From contig NZ_CP025429.1 in NCBI RefSeq assembly GCF_002848345.1, positions 248,001-312,000 of the forward strand: a DNA stretch of 64,000 nucleotides, read 5' to 3'. The position numbers were made by a program, and so were the translations under genes. Shown here in pieces: positions 26,059 to 36,262 of the stretch (its first letter is position 1; every line of letters starts with the position of its first letter). Below the pieces are notes generated by a model. That model saw nothing but the letters and a program-made list of their open reading frames with translations, ran no database searches and was not told the origin of the DNA. This DNA is from Chromobacterium sp. ATCC 53434 (lineage in GTDB: Bacteria > Pseudomonadota > Gammaproteobacteria > Burkholderiales > Chromobacteriaceae).

Positions 26059-28332
26059 GTGAACAAGAAAATGATGGCGCATTGGGTCGGCGCCGCGATG
26101 GCGATGGTCGGACATGCGGCGCTGGCGGCCGACGCGGCGCAGGCCGACGGCAAGGTGGAATTCCGGCCGCTGGTGGTCAGCGGCAGCGCGGCGGGCGGCG
26201 ACGAGGTTGACGGCGACCGCGCCGAGAAGCGCGCGCTGGAGAAGCCGGGCGCGTTCAGCAGCCGCGGCGAGAACACCCGTTCCGAGTCTTTGGACGCCGT
26301 GCTGCGCGGCATGCCGGGCGTCTACACCCAGATCGATCCGAACCAGGGCGCGGTCAGCGTCAACATCCGCGGCATGAGCGGCCTGGGCCGGGTCAACACC
26401 ATGATAGACGGCGTCAGCCAGAACTACTTCGGCAGCGCGCCGTCGGAGCTGGCCCACGGCGCGGTGCCGACCAGTTCCTTCGGCGCCCTGATTGATCCGA
26501 ACTTCATCGTCGGCGTCGACGTAGAGCGCGGCGGCTCGGCCGGCGCCAGCGGCATCAACGCGCTGGCCGGCAGCGCCAATTTCCGCACGCTGGGCGTCGA
26601 CGACGTGCTGCGCGAGGGCAAGCGCTACGGCGCGCGCGCCAAGTACACCGCCGGCAACAACGGCCTGGGCCGCAGCGGCATGGTGGCCGGGGCGACGCGC
26701 CAGCAGCTGGACGGCTGGGGCGAGCTCGGCCTCGTCGGCGCGATCAGCAGCAGTTCCAGCAGCGGCACCTATCGCAACGGCTCCGGCGTCGACAGCACCG
26801 AGTTCGGCTTCGGCGGCGACCAGCGCTTCAGCCAGAATCCGCAGTCGCAGCTGTTCAAGGCCGAGTGGCGGCCCAACGCCCGCCATTTCGCCGAGCTGTC
26901 GGCGCGGCGTTACCGCAACCACTTCACCAAGCGCGACATCCAGAGCGACGACTACGCGCTGAAATACCGTTACACGCCGCTGTCGGAATGGGTGGACCTG
27001 ACGGTGCTGGCCAGCCACGGCAACGGCAAGCAGAGCTATATGCCGGGCTCGCTGTTCACCTTCAAGAACAGCAGCGCCGAGAACATCGGCGACAGCCTCA
27101 GCATCGACAACGCCAGCCGCTTCGACCTGTGGGGCGGCGACGCCACGCTGCGGACCGGTGCCAAATGGCAGCGCAACCGCTTCGTGCGCACCGTGCACAG
27201 CCAGATCGACGATGCCGAAACCGCGCGGCAGGCGGAGGAGAACAATGTGTTCGCGCCGGCCGGCCGGCAGGACATGCGCTCGCTGTTCGCCAGCCTCGAT
27301 TACCGCCACGGCGTCTTCAACGTGGTCGGCGGCTTCAACTACACCCGCTTCGAGCTATCCGGCCACAAGCCCGCCTGCCGCGACGATGTGCGCTGCTTTC
27401 CGCAGGGCGCGGCCGACATCAGTCTGAAGGAAAGCTATTTCGATCCGTCGCTGCTGGTCTCGGCCGAAGTGGCGCCGTGGTTCCAGCCCTTCGCCAGCGC
27501 GGCGCGTACCTCGCGCGGGCCGAATCCGCAGGAGGTGTTCTTCGCCAACTCCGGCGCCGATTCGATGAACCCCTTCCTGAAGGGCGAGCGCGCCGACACC
27601 GTGCAGCTGGGTTTCAACTCGATGTTCCACGGCCTGCTGAGCCGCGACGACACGCTGCGGCTGAAGCTGCTGGGCTACCGGAGCAAGATAGACAACTACA
27701 TCAGCAGCACGATGTTCCGCATCTGCAAGGACGGCGCGCGCTGCAGCTACGCCGACGTCAACACCGGCAAGGCGGAGGAGGCCGGGGTCAGCGACACCAT
27801 GTATATCTACACCAACACGGTATCGCCGGTGCGCACCCGCGGCTGGGAGCTGGAGGCCAATTACGACGCCGGCTTCGTCTACGCGCGCCTGTCGTACAGC
27901 CGCGAGCGCACCAGCCAGCCGCCGTCCATCGCCGCCGCCAACTTCAACTTCGGCGACATCACCGAATTGCCGTCCAGCTATTACGCGCTGGATATCGGCG
28001 CGCGGCTGCTGGAGCGCAAGCTGGAACTGGGGGCGATCTTCCGCAAGGACGGCGAGAGTTACCGCATCAACGTCGACCGCACGCAGGACGACATCACCGG
28101 CGATGTCGAGAAGGAACAGCAGAACCCGACGCCGACGCTGATCGACCTGTACGCCAACTACAAGCTGAACAAGCAGCTGACGCTGCGGGCCGGCGTCAGC
28201 AATCTGACCAACCGCAGCTATTCGGCGCCGCTGAACGTGATGAACGCGATGCCGCTGCAGTCGGCGGACTTGACGCCGAACGCCACCGGCCGCGGCCGGG
28301 CCTACTCGGCCACCGTCGAGTGGCGCTACTGA
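26059..28332 (+). CDS. TonB-dependent outer-membrane receptor, probably heme/hemoprotein
   Basis: 757 aa from a GTG start (GGAG 9 bp upstream; the TTG at 26044 lacks a site). Signal peptide about 1-22, plug domain with SLDAVLRGMPGVYTQIDPNQGAVSVNIRGMSGLGRVNTMIDGVSQNYFG, then a beta barrel ending in an aromatic residue (WRY). A NPFLKGERADTVQLGF segment resembles the NPNL box, but a classical FRAP box is not evident (it reads ARTSRGPNPQEVFF). The plug wording recalls receptors for heme or hemoproteins. The position behind ChaN and ExbBD-TonB and two Fur boxes supports iron/heme uptake; the ligand is inferred. Confidence 0.8.
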   Translation: MNKKMMAHWVGAAMAMVGHAALAADAAQADGKVEFRPLVVSGSAAGGDEVDGDRAEKRALEKPGAFSSRGENTRSESLDAVLRGMPGVYTQIDPNQGAVSVNIRGMSGLGRVNTMIDGVSQNYFGSAPSELAHGAVPTSSFGALIDPNFIVGVDVERGGSAGASGINALAGSANFRTLGVDDVLREGKRYGARAKYTAGNNGLGRSGMVAGATRQQLDGWGELGLVGAISSSSSSGTYRNGSGVDSTEFGFGGDQRFSQNPQSQLFKAEWRPNARHFAELSARRYRNHFTKRDIQSDDYALKYRYTPLSEWVDLTVLASHGNGKQSYMPGSLFTFKNSSAENIGDSLSIDNASRFDLWGGDATLRTGAKWQRNRFVRTVHSQIDDAETARQAEENNVFAPAGRQDMRSLFASLDYRHGVFNVVGGFNYTRFELSGHKPACRDDVRCFPQGAADISLKESYFDPSLLVSAEVAPWFQPFASAARTSRGPNPQEVFFANSGADSMNPFLKGERADTVQLGFNSMFHGLLSRDDTLRLKLLGYRSKIDNYISSTMFRICKDGARCSYADVNTGKAEEAGVSDTMYIYTNTVSPVRTRGWELEANYDAGFVYARLSYSRERTSQPPSIAAANFNFGDITELPSSYYALDIGARLLERKLELGAIFRKDGESYRINVDRTQDDITGDVEKEQQNPTPTLIDLYANYKLNKQLTLRAGVSNLTNRSYSAPLNVMNAMPLQSADLTPNATGRGRAYSATVEWRY

Positions 28333-28359
28333 GCGTTTGCCGCTAGTTCGGGCGTAAAA

Positions 28360-28391
28360 AAAGCCGACTGCCTGGGCAGTCGGCTTTCGTT
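28360..28391. terminator. bidirectional terminator between convergent genes
   Basis: AAAGCCGACTGCC (28360-28372) pairs with GGCAGTCGGCTTT (28375-28387), flanked by A-runs and T-runs, serving both the receptor gene and the permease gene. Confidence 0.9.
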
Positions 28392-28406
28392 TGCGCGGGC
28401 CGGGAA

Positions 28407-30041
28407 TCAGCCGCGCTGGACGGCGGGCTTGCCGGACGGCTCGTTGTCGCGCTGCATCTCTTCGACCAGCTTCGGATCGTGCTCGTCGCGCAGGTAGCGG
28501 GTGTACCAGCCGCTGTTGACGCCCCAGAAATAGAAGCCCAGGGCGGCGGCGGCCACCACGGCCATGTCTACGCCGTACGGCAGGATGCCGAGGCCGCCGA
28601 AGTCGGTGCTGCCTATCCAGGACAGCAGCGCCATCGTCGGCAGGTAGAGCACCATCCACATCGCGCCCTTCAGCTCGCGGGAGAATTCGGGCCAGCCAGC
28701 CTTGGCCTGGTACCAGATGTAGACCGGCAGCGCGGCCACGATCAGGAACAGGATCTGGCCGGTCAGCGGCCAGCGCGCCCAGTACAGCACCAGCGAGGCG
28801 CAGACGAAGGCGAACGGCGCGACGATGCTCAGGCCGGCCAGGCGCAGCGGGCGCGGCAGGTCCGGCGCGCAGCGGCGCAGCGCGGCGGCGCTGATCGGGC
28901 CGGTCAGGTAGGAGATCACGGTGGCGACCGAGATCACCGCCGCCAGCGTGCCCCAGCCGCGGAAGAAGAACAGGAAGACGAAGGACACCGCCAGGTTGAA
29001 CCACATCGCCGGACGCGGGATGCGGTACAGCGGGTGGATGCGGCCGAAGATTTCCGGCATGGTGCCGTTGCGCTGCATGCCGTAGATCATCCGCGAGGTC
29101 GACGCCATATAAGTGGCGCCAGTGCCGCTCGGGCTGACGAAGGCGTCGAAATACAGGGTCATCATCAGCCAGTTCAGGCCCAGCGCCATCGCCAGCTGCG
29201 CGAACGGCGAGCTGAAGTCCAGGCCCTTCCAGCCGTGCGCCAGTTCCGACGGCGACAGCGCGCCGAGGAAGGCCACCTGCAGCGCGACGTAGATCACCGC
29301 GGCCAGGAGGATGGAGCCGACCACGCCGAAGGGCACGCTCTTGCCCGGATTGCGGGCCTCGCCGGCCAGGTTGATCGGGCTCTGGAAGCCGTTGAAGCTG
29401 AACACGATGCCGCTGGTGGCCACCGCGGTCATCACGCTGGCCCAGCCGAACGGCGCGAAGCCGCCCAGCGCCGGGTTGTTCAGGTTTTCCGAGTGGAAGC
29501 CGCTGTAGATCAGCGCGCCCACGGTCACCGCCGGCACGATCACCTTGAAGATGGTGATGGCGCTGTTGGCCTTGGCGAACAGCTTGACGCCCCAGTAGTT
29601 CAGCAGGAAGTAGGCGATCACCAGCACGGCGGCGAAGGACAGGCCGACGGTGCTCAATTCGCCGTTGTGATACAGGTTTTGCGCCCACGGGTAGGGCCAG
29701 GTGCTCATGTACTGCACCGAGGCCTCGGCCTCGATCGGAATCACCGACACGATGGCGATCCAGTTGGCCCAGGCGGCGATGAAGCCGAGCAGCGAGCCGT
29801 GCGAGTAGCGGGCGTAGCGCACCATGCCGCCCGATTCCGGGAACATGGCGCCCAGCTCGGCGTAGCTCAGCGCGATCGAGAGAATGATCACCATGCCGAC
29901 GATCCAGGCGACGATGGCGGCCGGGCCGGCGATCTGCGCGGCGTGGGCGGCGCCGAACAGCCAGCCGGAACCGATGATGGAACCAAGACCGGTCAGCATC
30001 AGCGCGATAGGGCCGATGTGGCGGGAATGTTGTTGTTGCAA
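28407..30041 (-). CDS. APC-family amino acid permease
   Basis: 544 aa, about 12-14 membrane helices. The opening IGPIALMLTGLGSIIGSGWLFGA is the substrate-binding GSG-type helix 1 of APC transporters; LSYAELGAMFPESGGMVRYARYSHG is conserved in the family. It resembles aspartate:proton symporters of the YveA/AspP group, but substrate is not provable. I prefer the TTG start at 30041: AGGAG stands 8 bp before it, while the ATG at 30059 has no ribosome binding site. Confidence 0.82.
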   Translation of the reverse strand: MQQQHSRHIGPIALMLTGLGSIIGSGWLFGAAHAAQIAGPAAIVAWIVGMVIILSIALSYAELGAMFPESGGMVRYARYSHGSLLGFIAAWANWIAIVSVIPIEAEASVQYMSTWPYPWAQNLYHNGELSTVGLSFAAVLVIAYFLLNYWGVKLFAKANSAITIFKVIVPAVTVGALIYSGFHSENLNNPALGGFAPFGWASVMTAVATSGIVFSFNGFQSPINLAGEARNPGKSVPFGVVGSILLAAVIYVALQVAFLGALSPSELAHGWKGLDFSSPFAQLAMALGLNWLMMTLYFDAFVSPSGTGATYMASTSRMIYGMQRNGTMPEIFGRIHPLYRIPRPAMWFNLAVSFVFLFFFRGWGTLAAVISVATVISYLTGPISAAALRRCAPDLPRPLRLAGLSIVAPFAFVCASLVLYWARWPLTGQILFLIVAALPVYIWYQAKAGWPEFSRELKGAMWMVLYLPTMALLSWIGSTDFGGLGILPYGVDMAVVAAAALGFYFWGVNSGWYTRYLRDEHDPKLVEEMQRDNEPSGKPAVQRG

Positions 30042-30438
30042 GGGCGAATCTCCTGTCATTTGAACGATGATGGGCAACGGCGCTCCCGGGGAGGCGCGCA
30101 CGCGCCGAATGGTCCGGGGGAGGTTGCCCACATAGCCGGGTGGGCCCGGTCTTATGTAAATCGCGCCTGCTGGGCAGGCGGACCGCGTCGGCGTGGACGG
30201 CGAGGCGGTCTAGGGGATGTCGAAGCGGCCGGTTTCGGCCCGGCGCGTCGGCGAAAATCTGATGTTGCCCCCGGATGGGGATGCAACGTCGAATTTTGTC
30301 AGACACGCCGACCCGAATTTCGGCTGCGCGGATTGTAACGTAGTGTGAACAAATTTTGTTACTTACTTATATGTCTTGAAATTTTCGTGTCATAAATAGC
30401 GGCTACGATGAGGGCCCCGAAGTCTCACGCAGCACGCC
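30042..30438. promoter_or_regulatory. divergent regulatory region, permease/chemoreceptor
   Basis: 397 bp without a gene. It turns AT-rich at 30335-30400, holding the dyad AACAAATTTTGTT (about 30347) and a TTGAAA hexamer near 30374. These are candidate promoter and operator elements for the two divergent genes. No exact sigma28 motif is seen. Confidence 0.35.
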
Positions 30439-32079
30439 ATGTCCCTGATCAAACGCTTGTGGCTGACCATCGCCTTCACTCTCGCCAGCCTGGCGCTGGC
30501 GATGGCGCTGACCGGCCAGCAGCTGTATTCCTTCACCCGCCACGTCGACAACTACAACCGCCTGCAGCAACTGGCGGCCAATCTGCAACAACTGAAGGCC
30601 GTCTCGCTGTCATTCTCCCGCGCCGATCCCCTGCTGCCGGAAACCGCCGAACGGCTGAAGCAGGCCGGACGGCAGGTGGCCGGCCTCAGGCGCGATATCC
30701 ACGACGCGCTGCCGGCGGCCGACGCCGGCGCGTTCGACGGCGCGCTGCGAGCCCGCTGGCAGGCTTACGCCGCGAATCTGGGCAGCGCGATCCGCATCGC
30801 CGAGACCGCGCCGCAGGACGCGCTGTCGATTCCGGAGCAGGCTTATCAGAACGATCTGGCGCCGCTGGTCGCGCAGATCGACGCCCAATTGAAGACCCGC
30901 GACGGCGAACTGGCGGCGGAAAAAGCCGGGCTGGCCGCGGCGCTGTCGCGACTGGCGCCGCTGATCCTGGGGCCGCTGGCCTTGGCCAGCGCGCTGGTGG
31001 TGCTGATCCAGCTGACGCTGGCGCGCCGCCTGAGCCGCCAGCTGGCGGCGATGGCCCGGGCCGCCGACGCGCTGGGCGAGGGCAATCTGGCCGTGCGCCT
31101 GCCCGACAGTGGCGGCGACGAGCTGGCGCACGCGGCGTCGCGGATCAACCGTTTCCTGGATCACCTGGCGGGGCTGTTGGACGAGGTGCGCCGCCACGCA
31201 GGGGCCAATCAGGACGACAGCCGTCGGCTGCAGCTGCTGACGCGGCAGAGCGCCGACGCCAGCCGGCTGCAGACGCAGAAGAGCCAGCTCAGCAACGAGG
31301 CGGCGGCCGAGATCGCCGGCCACGCGGAACGGGTGGGGCTGCACATCGAGGCGGCGCTGGACTGCTCGCGCGGCGCGGCGGTGGCGACCGCCCAGGCGCG
31401 CCGCCAGGGCGAGCACAACGCGGCGACGATGGGCCTGCTGGCCGAGCGCATCGGCACCGCCAATCAGGAAATGCAGACCTTGGGCCAGGCGCTGTCGGCG
31501 ATCGGCCAGATCAGCACGCTGATCCGCGACGTGGCCGAGCAGACCAATCTGCTGGCGCTGAACGCGGCGATAGAGGCGGCGCGGGCCGGCGAGGCCGGGC
31601 GCGGCTTCGCGGTGGTGGCCGACGAGGTGAGGAAGCTGTCCGAGCGCACCGCCTCGGCCACCAGCGGCATCTTCGACAGCCTGCGGCAGATGGAGCAAGC
31701 CAAGGGCGCGCTGGGCGACGCCATCGTCGCCGCCGGCAAGGCGGGGCGGGACGGGCAGGACGCCCAGCTGGCGCTGGACGGGGCGCTGTCGGCGGTGGAC
31801 GGCGCGCTGTCGGGCCTGGGCGCGCTGATGGCGGACATCGGTGCCGCGCGCGAGCGGCAGACCCGCGCCGGCGGCAATATCCGCCAGCACGGCCACGAGC
31901 TGGCCAGCCTGGCCCAGCACATCGAGCAGCAGATGCGCGAGGCCGAGCCGTTGATGGAACAGCTGGCGGAGTCCGCCGGCGGACTGAACCAGGCGCTGGC
32001 CTGGTTCCGGCTGGACGCGCCGGCGGCCGGCGCGCCGCGGCGGGCGGAAATCCCGCGCGGACGGCTGGCGACGGCCTAG
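30439..32079 (+). CDS. methyl-accepting chemotaxis protein
   Basis: 546 aa. A membrane helix (about 8-28), a periplasmic helical sensor of about 140 residues (four-helix-bundle type), a second membrane helix (about 172-195), HAMP (about 197-250) and a cytoplasmic signalling domain with the hairpin tip [38 protein letters not shown]. No CheR pentapeptide is present at the C-terminus. Ligand unknown. Convergent with the RDD gene, overlapping by 4 bp. Confidence 0.9.
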   Translation: MSLIKRLWLTIAFTLASLALAMALTGQQLYSFTRHVDNYNRLQQLAANLQQLKAVSLSFSRADPLLPETAERLKQAGRQVAGLRRDIHDALPAADAGAFDGALRARWQAYAANLGSAIRIAETAPQDALSIPEQAYQNDLAPLVAQIDAQLKTRDGELAAEKAGLAAALSRLAPLILGPLALASALVVLIQLTLARRLSRQLAAMARAADALGEGNLAVRLPDSGGDELAHAASRINRFLDHLAGLLDEVRRHAGANQDDSRRLQLLTRQSADASRLQTQKSQLSNEAAAEIAGHAERVGLHIEAALDCSRGAAVATAQARRQGEHNAATMGLLAERIGTANQEMQTLGQALSAIGQISTLIRDVAEQTNLLALNAAIEAARAGEAGRGFAVVADEVRKLSERTASATSGIFDSLRQMEQAKGALGDAIVAAGKAGRDGQDAQLALDGALSAVDGALSGLGALMADIGAARERQTRAGGNIRQHGHELASLAQHIEQQMREAEPLMEQLAESAGGLNQALAWFRLDAPAAGAPRRAEIPRGRLATA

Positions 32080-32570
32080 CGGCGGCCGGGGAAGGCGGCC
32101 GGCTGCGGCTTGCGGCGCACCACCACGGTGCGCGCCAGCTTGTCGTGCCAGCCCTGCTTGCGGGGGTCTATGCCCACCCATAGCAGGCCCAGGCAGAACG
32201 GGATGATGGAGACGAAATAGCCGAGGTAGCGCAGCGCCGCCTGGCCCGGCGTCAGCGGCGCGCCGGTGTCGGCGTCGACCACCCGCGCGCCCAGCATCAT
32301 CTTGCCCGGCGTCGCGCTCTTGTAGATCCAGAACAGTATCACCGCCGCCGCCGGCAGCAGGTAGTTGATCAGGAATTCGCCCAGCGAGCCGACGCCGCCG
32401 AGCTCGGCCAGACCGGGCATGCCGTCGGCGCTCGCCGCCTCGCGGCCGACCAGCAGCCACAGCAGCGGCGCCGACACGATCAGCAGCAGCACGGTGTCGA
32501 CCAGGCTGGCCAGCACCCGCGCCCAGAAGCCGACGTATTCCAGTTCCTCGTCATGATCGGGTTGCTCCAT
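32076..32570 (-). CDS. RDD-family membrane protein
   Basis: 164 aa with three to four membrane helices. [15 protein letters not shown] carries the conserved Arg and Asp of the RDD family, and the second signature is [16 protein letters not shown]. Proposed roles for the family include ion or solute transport; nothing here identifies a substrate. It lies 3 bp downstream of the carbonic anhydrase gene. Confidence 0.88.
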   Translation of the reverse strand: MEQPDHDEELEYVGFWARVLASLVDTVLLLIVSAPLLWLLVGREAASADGMPGLAELGGVGSLGEFLINYLLPAAAVILFWIYKSATPGKMMLGARVVDADTGAPLTPGQAALRYLGYFVSIIPFCLGLLWVGIDPRKQGWHDKLARTVVVRRKPQPAAFPGRR

Positions 32571-32573
32571 CGC

Positions 32574-33119
32574 TCAATCCTCCAGATTGACCTTGTGCTT
32601 GTCGGCCACGCGCAGATAGTGCTCGGCCGAGTACTTGAAGTAGGCCAGCTCCTTGTCGGTCAGCGGCCGCGCCTGCTTCACCGGATTGCCGAGGTAGAGA
32701 TAGCCGGATTCCAGCCGCTTGCCCGGCGGCACCAGGCTGCCGGCGCCGACCAGCACCCGGTCCTCTATCACCGCGCGGTCCAGCACGATGCTGCCTATGC
32801 CTATCAGCACCTCGTCGCCTATCGTACAGCCGTGCAGCGTCACGTGATGGCCTATGGTGACGTGGCGGCCTATGATCAGCGGCGCGCCTTCCGGATCGGC
32901 GGCGCTCTTGTGGCTGACGTGCAGCATCGCGAAGTCCTGCACATTGCTGTTCTCGCCGACATGGATGCGGTTGACGTCGCCGCGCAGCACCGCGAACGGC
33001 CACACCGAGGCGCCGGCCTCCAGCGTCACCTCGCCGACGACGACGGCGGCCGGGTCGACGTAGCAGCCGTCGGCGATGTCCGGATGATGACCGTCGTACT
33101 GGCGGATATTGCTTTTCAT
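32574..33119 (-). CDS. gamma-carbonic anhydrase-like protein (YrdA type)
   Basis: 181 aa left-handed beta-helix with hexapeptide repeats. Zn ligands come from HVSHKSA and IGHHVTLHGC. YrdA/CaiE-type proteins have the fold, but not all show carbonic anhydrase activity. The ATG at 33119 has an AAGGA-like site; the slightly longer frame is less likely. Confidence 0.88.
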   Translation of the reverse strand: MKSNIRQYDGHHPDIADGCYVDPAAVVVGEVTLEAGASVWPFAVLRGDVNRIHVGENSNVQDFAMLHVSHKSAADPEGAPLIIGRHVTIGHHVTLHGCTIGDEVLIGIGSIVLDRAVIEDRVLVGAGSLVPPGKRLESGYLYLGNPVKQARPLTDKELAYFKYSAEHYLRVADKHKVNLED

Positions 33120-33221
33120 CGTTTCGTCCTTATCTCTGCAATGATGCATTGTGCCGGCCGCGCGCGCCGGCGCGCAAATTCCCTTATCATAATCGACCCG
33201 CCCCGACAGGATGTTGAAGCC

Positions 33222-35261
33222 ATGAGCCAGAACCCCTTACTTGATTTCTCCGACCTGCCGCGCTTCGACGCCATCCAGCCGGAGCACATCACGCCCGCCC
33301 TCGACGCGCTGCTGGCCGACGCCCGCGCCGCGATAGCCGCCGTCGTCGCCGCCGGCGGGGACAGCTGGGACGCCGTGGTGGAGCCGTTGACCGACGCCAC
33401 CGAGAAACTGGGCCGCGCCTGGGGCGTGGTCGGCCATCTGAACGGCGTGGTGGGCAATACCGAGGGCCTGCGCGAGGCGTACAACGCCGAAATCCCGCGC
33501 ATCTCCGCCTTCTTCACCGAACTGGGGCAGAACCTGGACCTGTTCGCCCGCTTCAAGGCGGTGGCGGCCAATCCGGCGTTCGCCGCCGCCAGCGCCGCGC
33601 AGAAGAAGGTGATAGAGAACGACCTGCGCGACTTCCGCCTGGCCGGCGCCGAGCTGCCGGACGCCGAGAAGGCGCGTTTCGCCGAGCTGTCCAGCCGCCT
33701 GGCCGAGCTGTCCAACCAGTTCTCGCAGCACGTGATGGACGCCACCGACGGCTTCAGCCTGTACATCGACGACGCGGCCGAGCTGGCCGGCATTCCCGAG
33801 GACACGCTGGCCATGTACGCCGCGATGGCCGAAGCCGACGGCCAGCCGGGCAAATACAAGCTGGGCCTGCAGTTCCCGCTGCTGTTCCCGGTGCTGCAGT
33901 ACGCCGACGACCGCGCCTTGCGCGAAAAACTGTACGAGGCCAACGCCAAGCGCGCGTCGGAATTCGGCCCGGCCGAGCAGGACAACGGCCCGCTGATCCG
34001 CGAAAAGCTGAAGCTGGCCGCCGAAGAGGCGCAGCTGCTGGGTTTCGCCGACTACGCCGAACTGTCGCTGTACACCAAGATGGCGGAAAGTCCGGCGCAG
34101 GTGATCGACTTCCTGCGCGATCTGGCCCGCCGCGCCAAGCCTTACGCCGAGCAGGACCGCGCCGAGCTGGAAGCCTTCGCCCGCGACGAGCTGGGCCTGG
34201 ACACGCTGCAGGCCTGGGACATCAGCTACGCCAGCGAGAAGCTGCGCGTCGCACGCTACGCCTTCTCCGAACACGAAGTGAAGCAGTACTTCCCCGAGCC
34301 CAAGGCGCTGCAAGGCCTGTTCGGCGTGGTCGGCACGCTGTACGGCGTGCGCTTCGCCGAGCGCCAGGTCGCCACCTGGCACCCTGACGTGCGCTATTTC
34401 GAAATCTTCCAGGGCGACGCGCTGCTGGGCGGTTTCTACCTCGACCTCTACGCCCGCGACGGCAAGCGCCCGGGCGCGTGGATGGACGATGTGCGCGGCC
34501 GCCGCCGCAAGGGCGGGGACGTGCAGACGCCGGTGGCCTACCTGGTGTGCAACTTCAGCCGCCCGGTCGGCGACAAGCCGGCCTACTTCACCCACGACGA
34601 GGTGATCACGCTGTTCCACGAGTGCGGCCACGGCCTGCACCATCTGTTGACCCGCGTCGAGGTGGCCGGCGTGGCCGGCATCAGCGGCGTCGAGTGGGAC
34701 GCGGTCGAGCTGCCCAGCCAGTTCATGGAAAACTTCTGCTGGGAGTGGGACGTGCTGCAGGGAATGACCGCGCACAGCGAAAGCGGCCAGCCGCTGCCGC
34801 GCGAGCTGTACGACAAGATGATCGCCGCCAAGAACTTCCAGTCCGGCATGCAGATGGTGCGCCAGCTGGAGTTTTCCTTGTTCGACATGCAGCTGTACAC
34901 CGCCGGCAATCCCGACAGCGTGGACTGGCTGGCCTTGCTCGACGAGGTGCGCCGCGAGGTGGCGGTCAACGTCCCGCCGGCCTACAACCGCTTCCCCAAC
35001 AGCTTCAGCCATATTTTCGGCGGCGGCTACGCGGCCGGCTACTACAGCTACAAGTGGGCCGAGGTGCTGTCGGCCGACGCCTACGCCGCGTTCGAGGAGG
35101 CCGGCGGCGCCAACCCGCAGGTGGGCCGCCAGTTCTGGGACGAGATCCTGGCCGTCGGCGGCAGCCGTCCGGCGCTGGAATCGTTCCGCGCCTTCCGCGG
35201 CCGCGACCCGCAGATCGACGCGCTGCTGCGCCATTCCGGCATGGTGGCCGAATCGGCGTAA
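33222..35261 (+). CDS. prlC: oligopeptidase A (M3 zinc metallopeptidase)
   Basis: 679 aa. The zinc motif H466-E-C-G-H470 in LFHECGHGLHHLL with the third ligand Glu downstream (ISGVEWDAVELPSQFMENF) is intact. It degrades short peptides, including cleaved signal peptides, in the cytoplasm. Length and motifs match PrlC/OpdA closely. Single gene, divergent from the carbonic anhydrase gene. Confidence 0.95.
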   Translation: MSQNPLLDFSDLPRFDAIQPEHITPALDALLADARAAIAAVVAAGGDSWDAVVEPLTDATEKLGRAWGVVGHLNGVVGNTEGLREAYNAEIPRISAFFTELGQNLDLFARFKAVAANPAFAAASAAQKKVIENDLRDFRLAGAELPDAEKARFAELSSRLAELSNQFSQHVMDATDGFSLYIDDAAELAGIPEDTLAMYAAMAEADGQPGKYKLGLQFPLLFPVLQYADDRALREKLYEANAKRASEFGPAEQDNGPLIREKLKLAAEEAQLLGFADYAELSLYTKMAESPAQVIDFLRDLARRAKPYAEQDRAELEAFARDELGLDTLQAWDISYASEKLRVARYAFSEHEVKQYFPEPKALQGLFGVVGTLYGVRFAERQVATWHPDVRYFEIFQGDALLGGFYLDLYARDGKRPGAWMDDVRGRRRKGGDVQTPVAYLVCNFSRPVGDKPAYFTHDEVITLFHECGHGLHHLLTRVEVAGVAGISGVEWDAVELPSQFMENFCWEWDVLQGMTAHSESGQPLPRELYDKMIAAKNFQSGMQMVRQLEFSLFDMQLYTAGNPDSVDWLALLDEVRREVAVNVPPAYNRFPNSFSHIFGGGYAAGYYSYKWAEVLSADAYAAFEEAGGANPQVGRQFWDEILAVGGSRPALESFRAFRGRDPQIDALLRHSGMVAESA

Positions 35262-35274
35262 AAAAACTTTCCGG

Positions 35275-35412
35275 CTCCGGAACTCCCCCGAAGACGCCCG
35301 GCTCTAAACAAGTGCTCAGGGTTGTCTTCCGGAGCAGCAAGCGAGCCAGACGCGTATCAGGGGTAGTGATATAGTGTCTATTCCACGCCTCCGCCAACAG
35401 CGGGGGCGTTTT
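35275..35412 (+). ncRNA. structured intergenic RNA candidate with terminator
   Basis: CTCCG...GAAGAC (35275-35296) can pair with GTCTTC-CGGAG (about 35324-35335). Further down, an extended -10 TGATATAGT (35367-35375) precedes a strong terminator CGCCTCCGC/GCGGGGGCG with seven T residues (about 35386-35414). This may be a structured prlC 3' end, a small RNA, or a very short RNA from the internal promoter. No ORF fits. Confidence 0.35.
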
Positions 35413-35488
35413 TTTATCCGGCCCCCTGCACAGCGGCGCGCGCGGCTGTTATGGTGTCGGCCTTTAGCCCGTCATGGAGAGAGCGCCG

Positions 35489-36262
35489 ATGCGTTTCGCC
35501 ACCTGGAACGTCAATTCGCTGAAAGTCCGCCTGCCGCAGGTGCTGCAATGGCTGGCCGACACCGGCGTCGAAGTGCTGTGCCTGCAGGAACTGAAGATGG
35601 ACCAGGACGCCTTCCCGCTGGCCGAGATCGAGGCCGCCGGCTATCGCGCCGCCTGGTTCGGCCAGAAGACCTATAACGGCGTCGCCATCCTGGTCAAGGC
35701 GCCGCTGGAAATGACGGACGTCGTCGCCGGCATTCCCGGCTACGGCGACGAGCAGCGCCGGGTGATCACCGCCACCGTGAACGGCGTGCGGGTGATCTGC
35801 GCCTACTTCGTCAACGGCGAGGCGGTCGATTCGCCCAAATACCCGTACAAACTGGAATGGCTGTCCAAGCTGGAGGGCCATGTCGCCGCCGAGCTGGCCA
35901 AGCACCCGAACCTGCTGCTGCTGGGCGACTACAATATCGCGCCGGAAGACCGCGACGTCTACGATCCGGAGGGCTGGCACGAGCAAGTGCTGTGCAGCAC
36001 GCCGGAGCGCGAGGCCTTCCGCCGGCTGATCGCGCTGGGCCTGTCCGACAGCTTCCGCCTGTTCAATCAGGAAGAGAAGCAGTACAGCTGGTGGGACTAC
36101 CGCCAGATGATGTTCCGCCGCAACAAGGGCGTGCGCATCGACCACATCCTGGTCAGCGACGCGCTGAAGGCCCGCGCCGAGGCCTGCGAGATCGACAAGG
36201 CGCCGCGCAAGTGGGAGCGCCCGTCCGACCATACCCCGGTGGTGCTGACGCTGGCCGATTGA
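35489..36262 (+). CDS. xthA: exodeoxyribonuclease III
   Basis: 257 aa. EEP-fold nuclease: MRFATWNVNSL at the N-terminus, metal-binding Glu in LCLQELKM, LLGDYNIAPEDRDV, and the C-terminal SDHTPVV with catalytic Asp-His. It is the AP endonuclease/3' exonuclease of base excision repair. The ATG at 35489 is preceded by GGAGAG; the frame upstream is ignored. Confidence 0.94.
   Translation: MRFATWNVNSLKVRLPQVLQWLADTGVEVLCLQELKMDQDAFPLAEIEAAGYRAAWFGQKTYNGVAILVKAPLEMTDVVAGIPGYGDEQRRVITATVNGVRVICAYFVNGEAVDSPKYPYKLEWLSKLEGHVAAELAKHPNLLLLGDYNIAPEDRDVYDPEGWHEQVLCSTPEREAFRRLIALGLSDSFRLFNQEEKQYSWWDYRQMMFRRNKGVRIDHILVSDALKARAEACEIDKAPRKWERPSDHTPVVLTLAD

Noticed and set aside
28479..30338. 619-codon plus-strand frame over the permease
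   Set aside because: Composition is His/Arg/Gln/Ala noise; permease helices are on the other strand.
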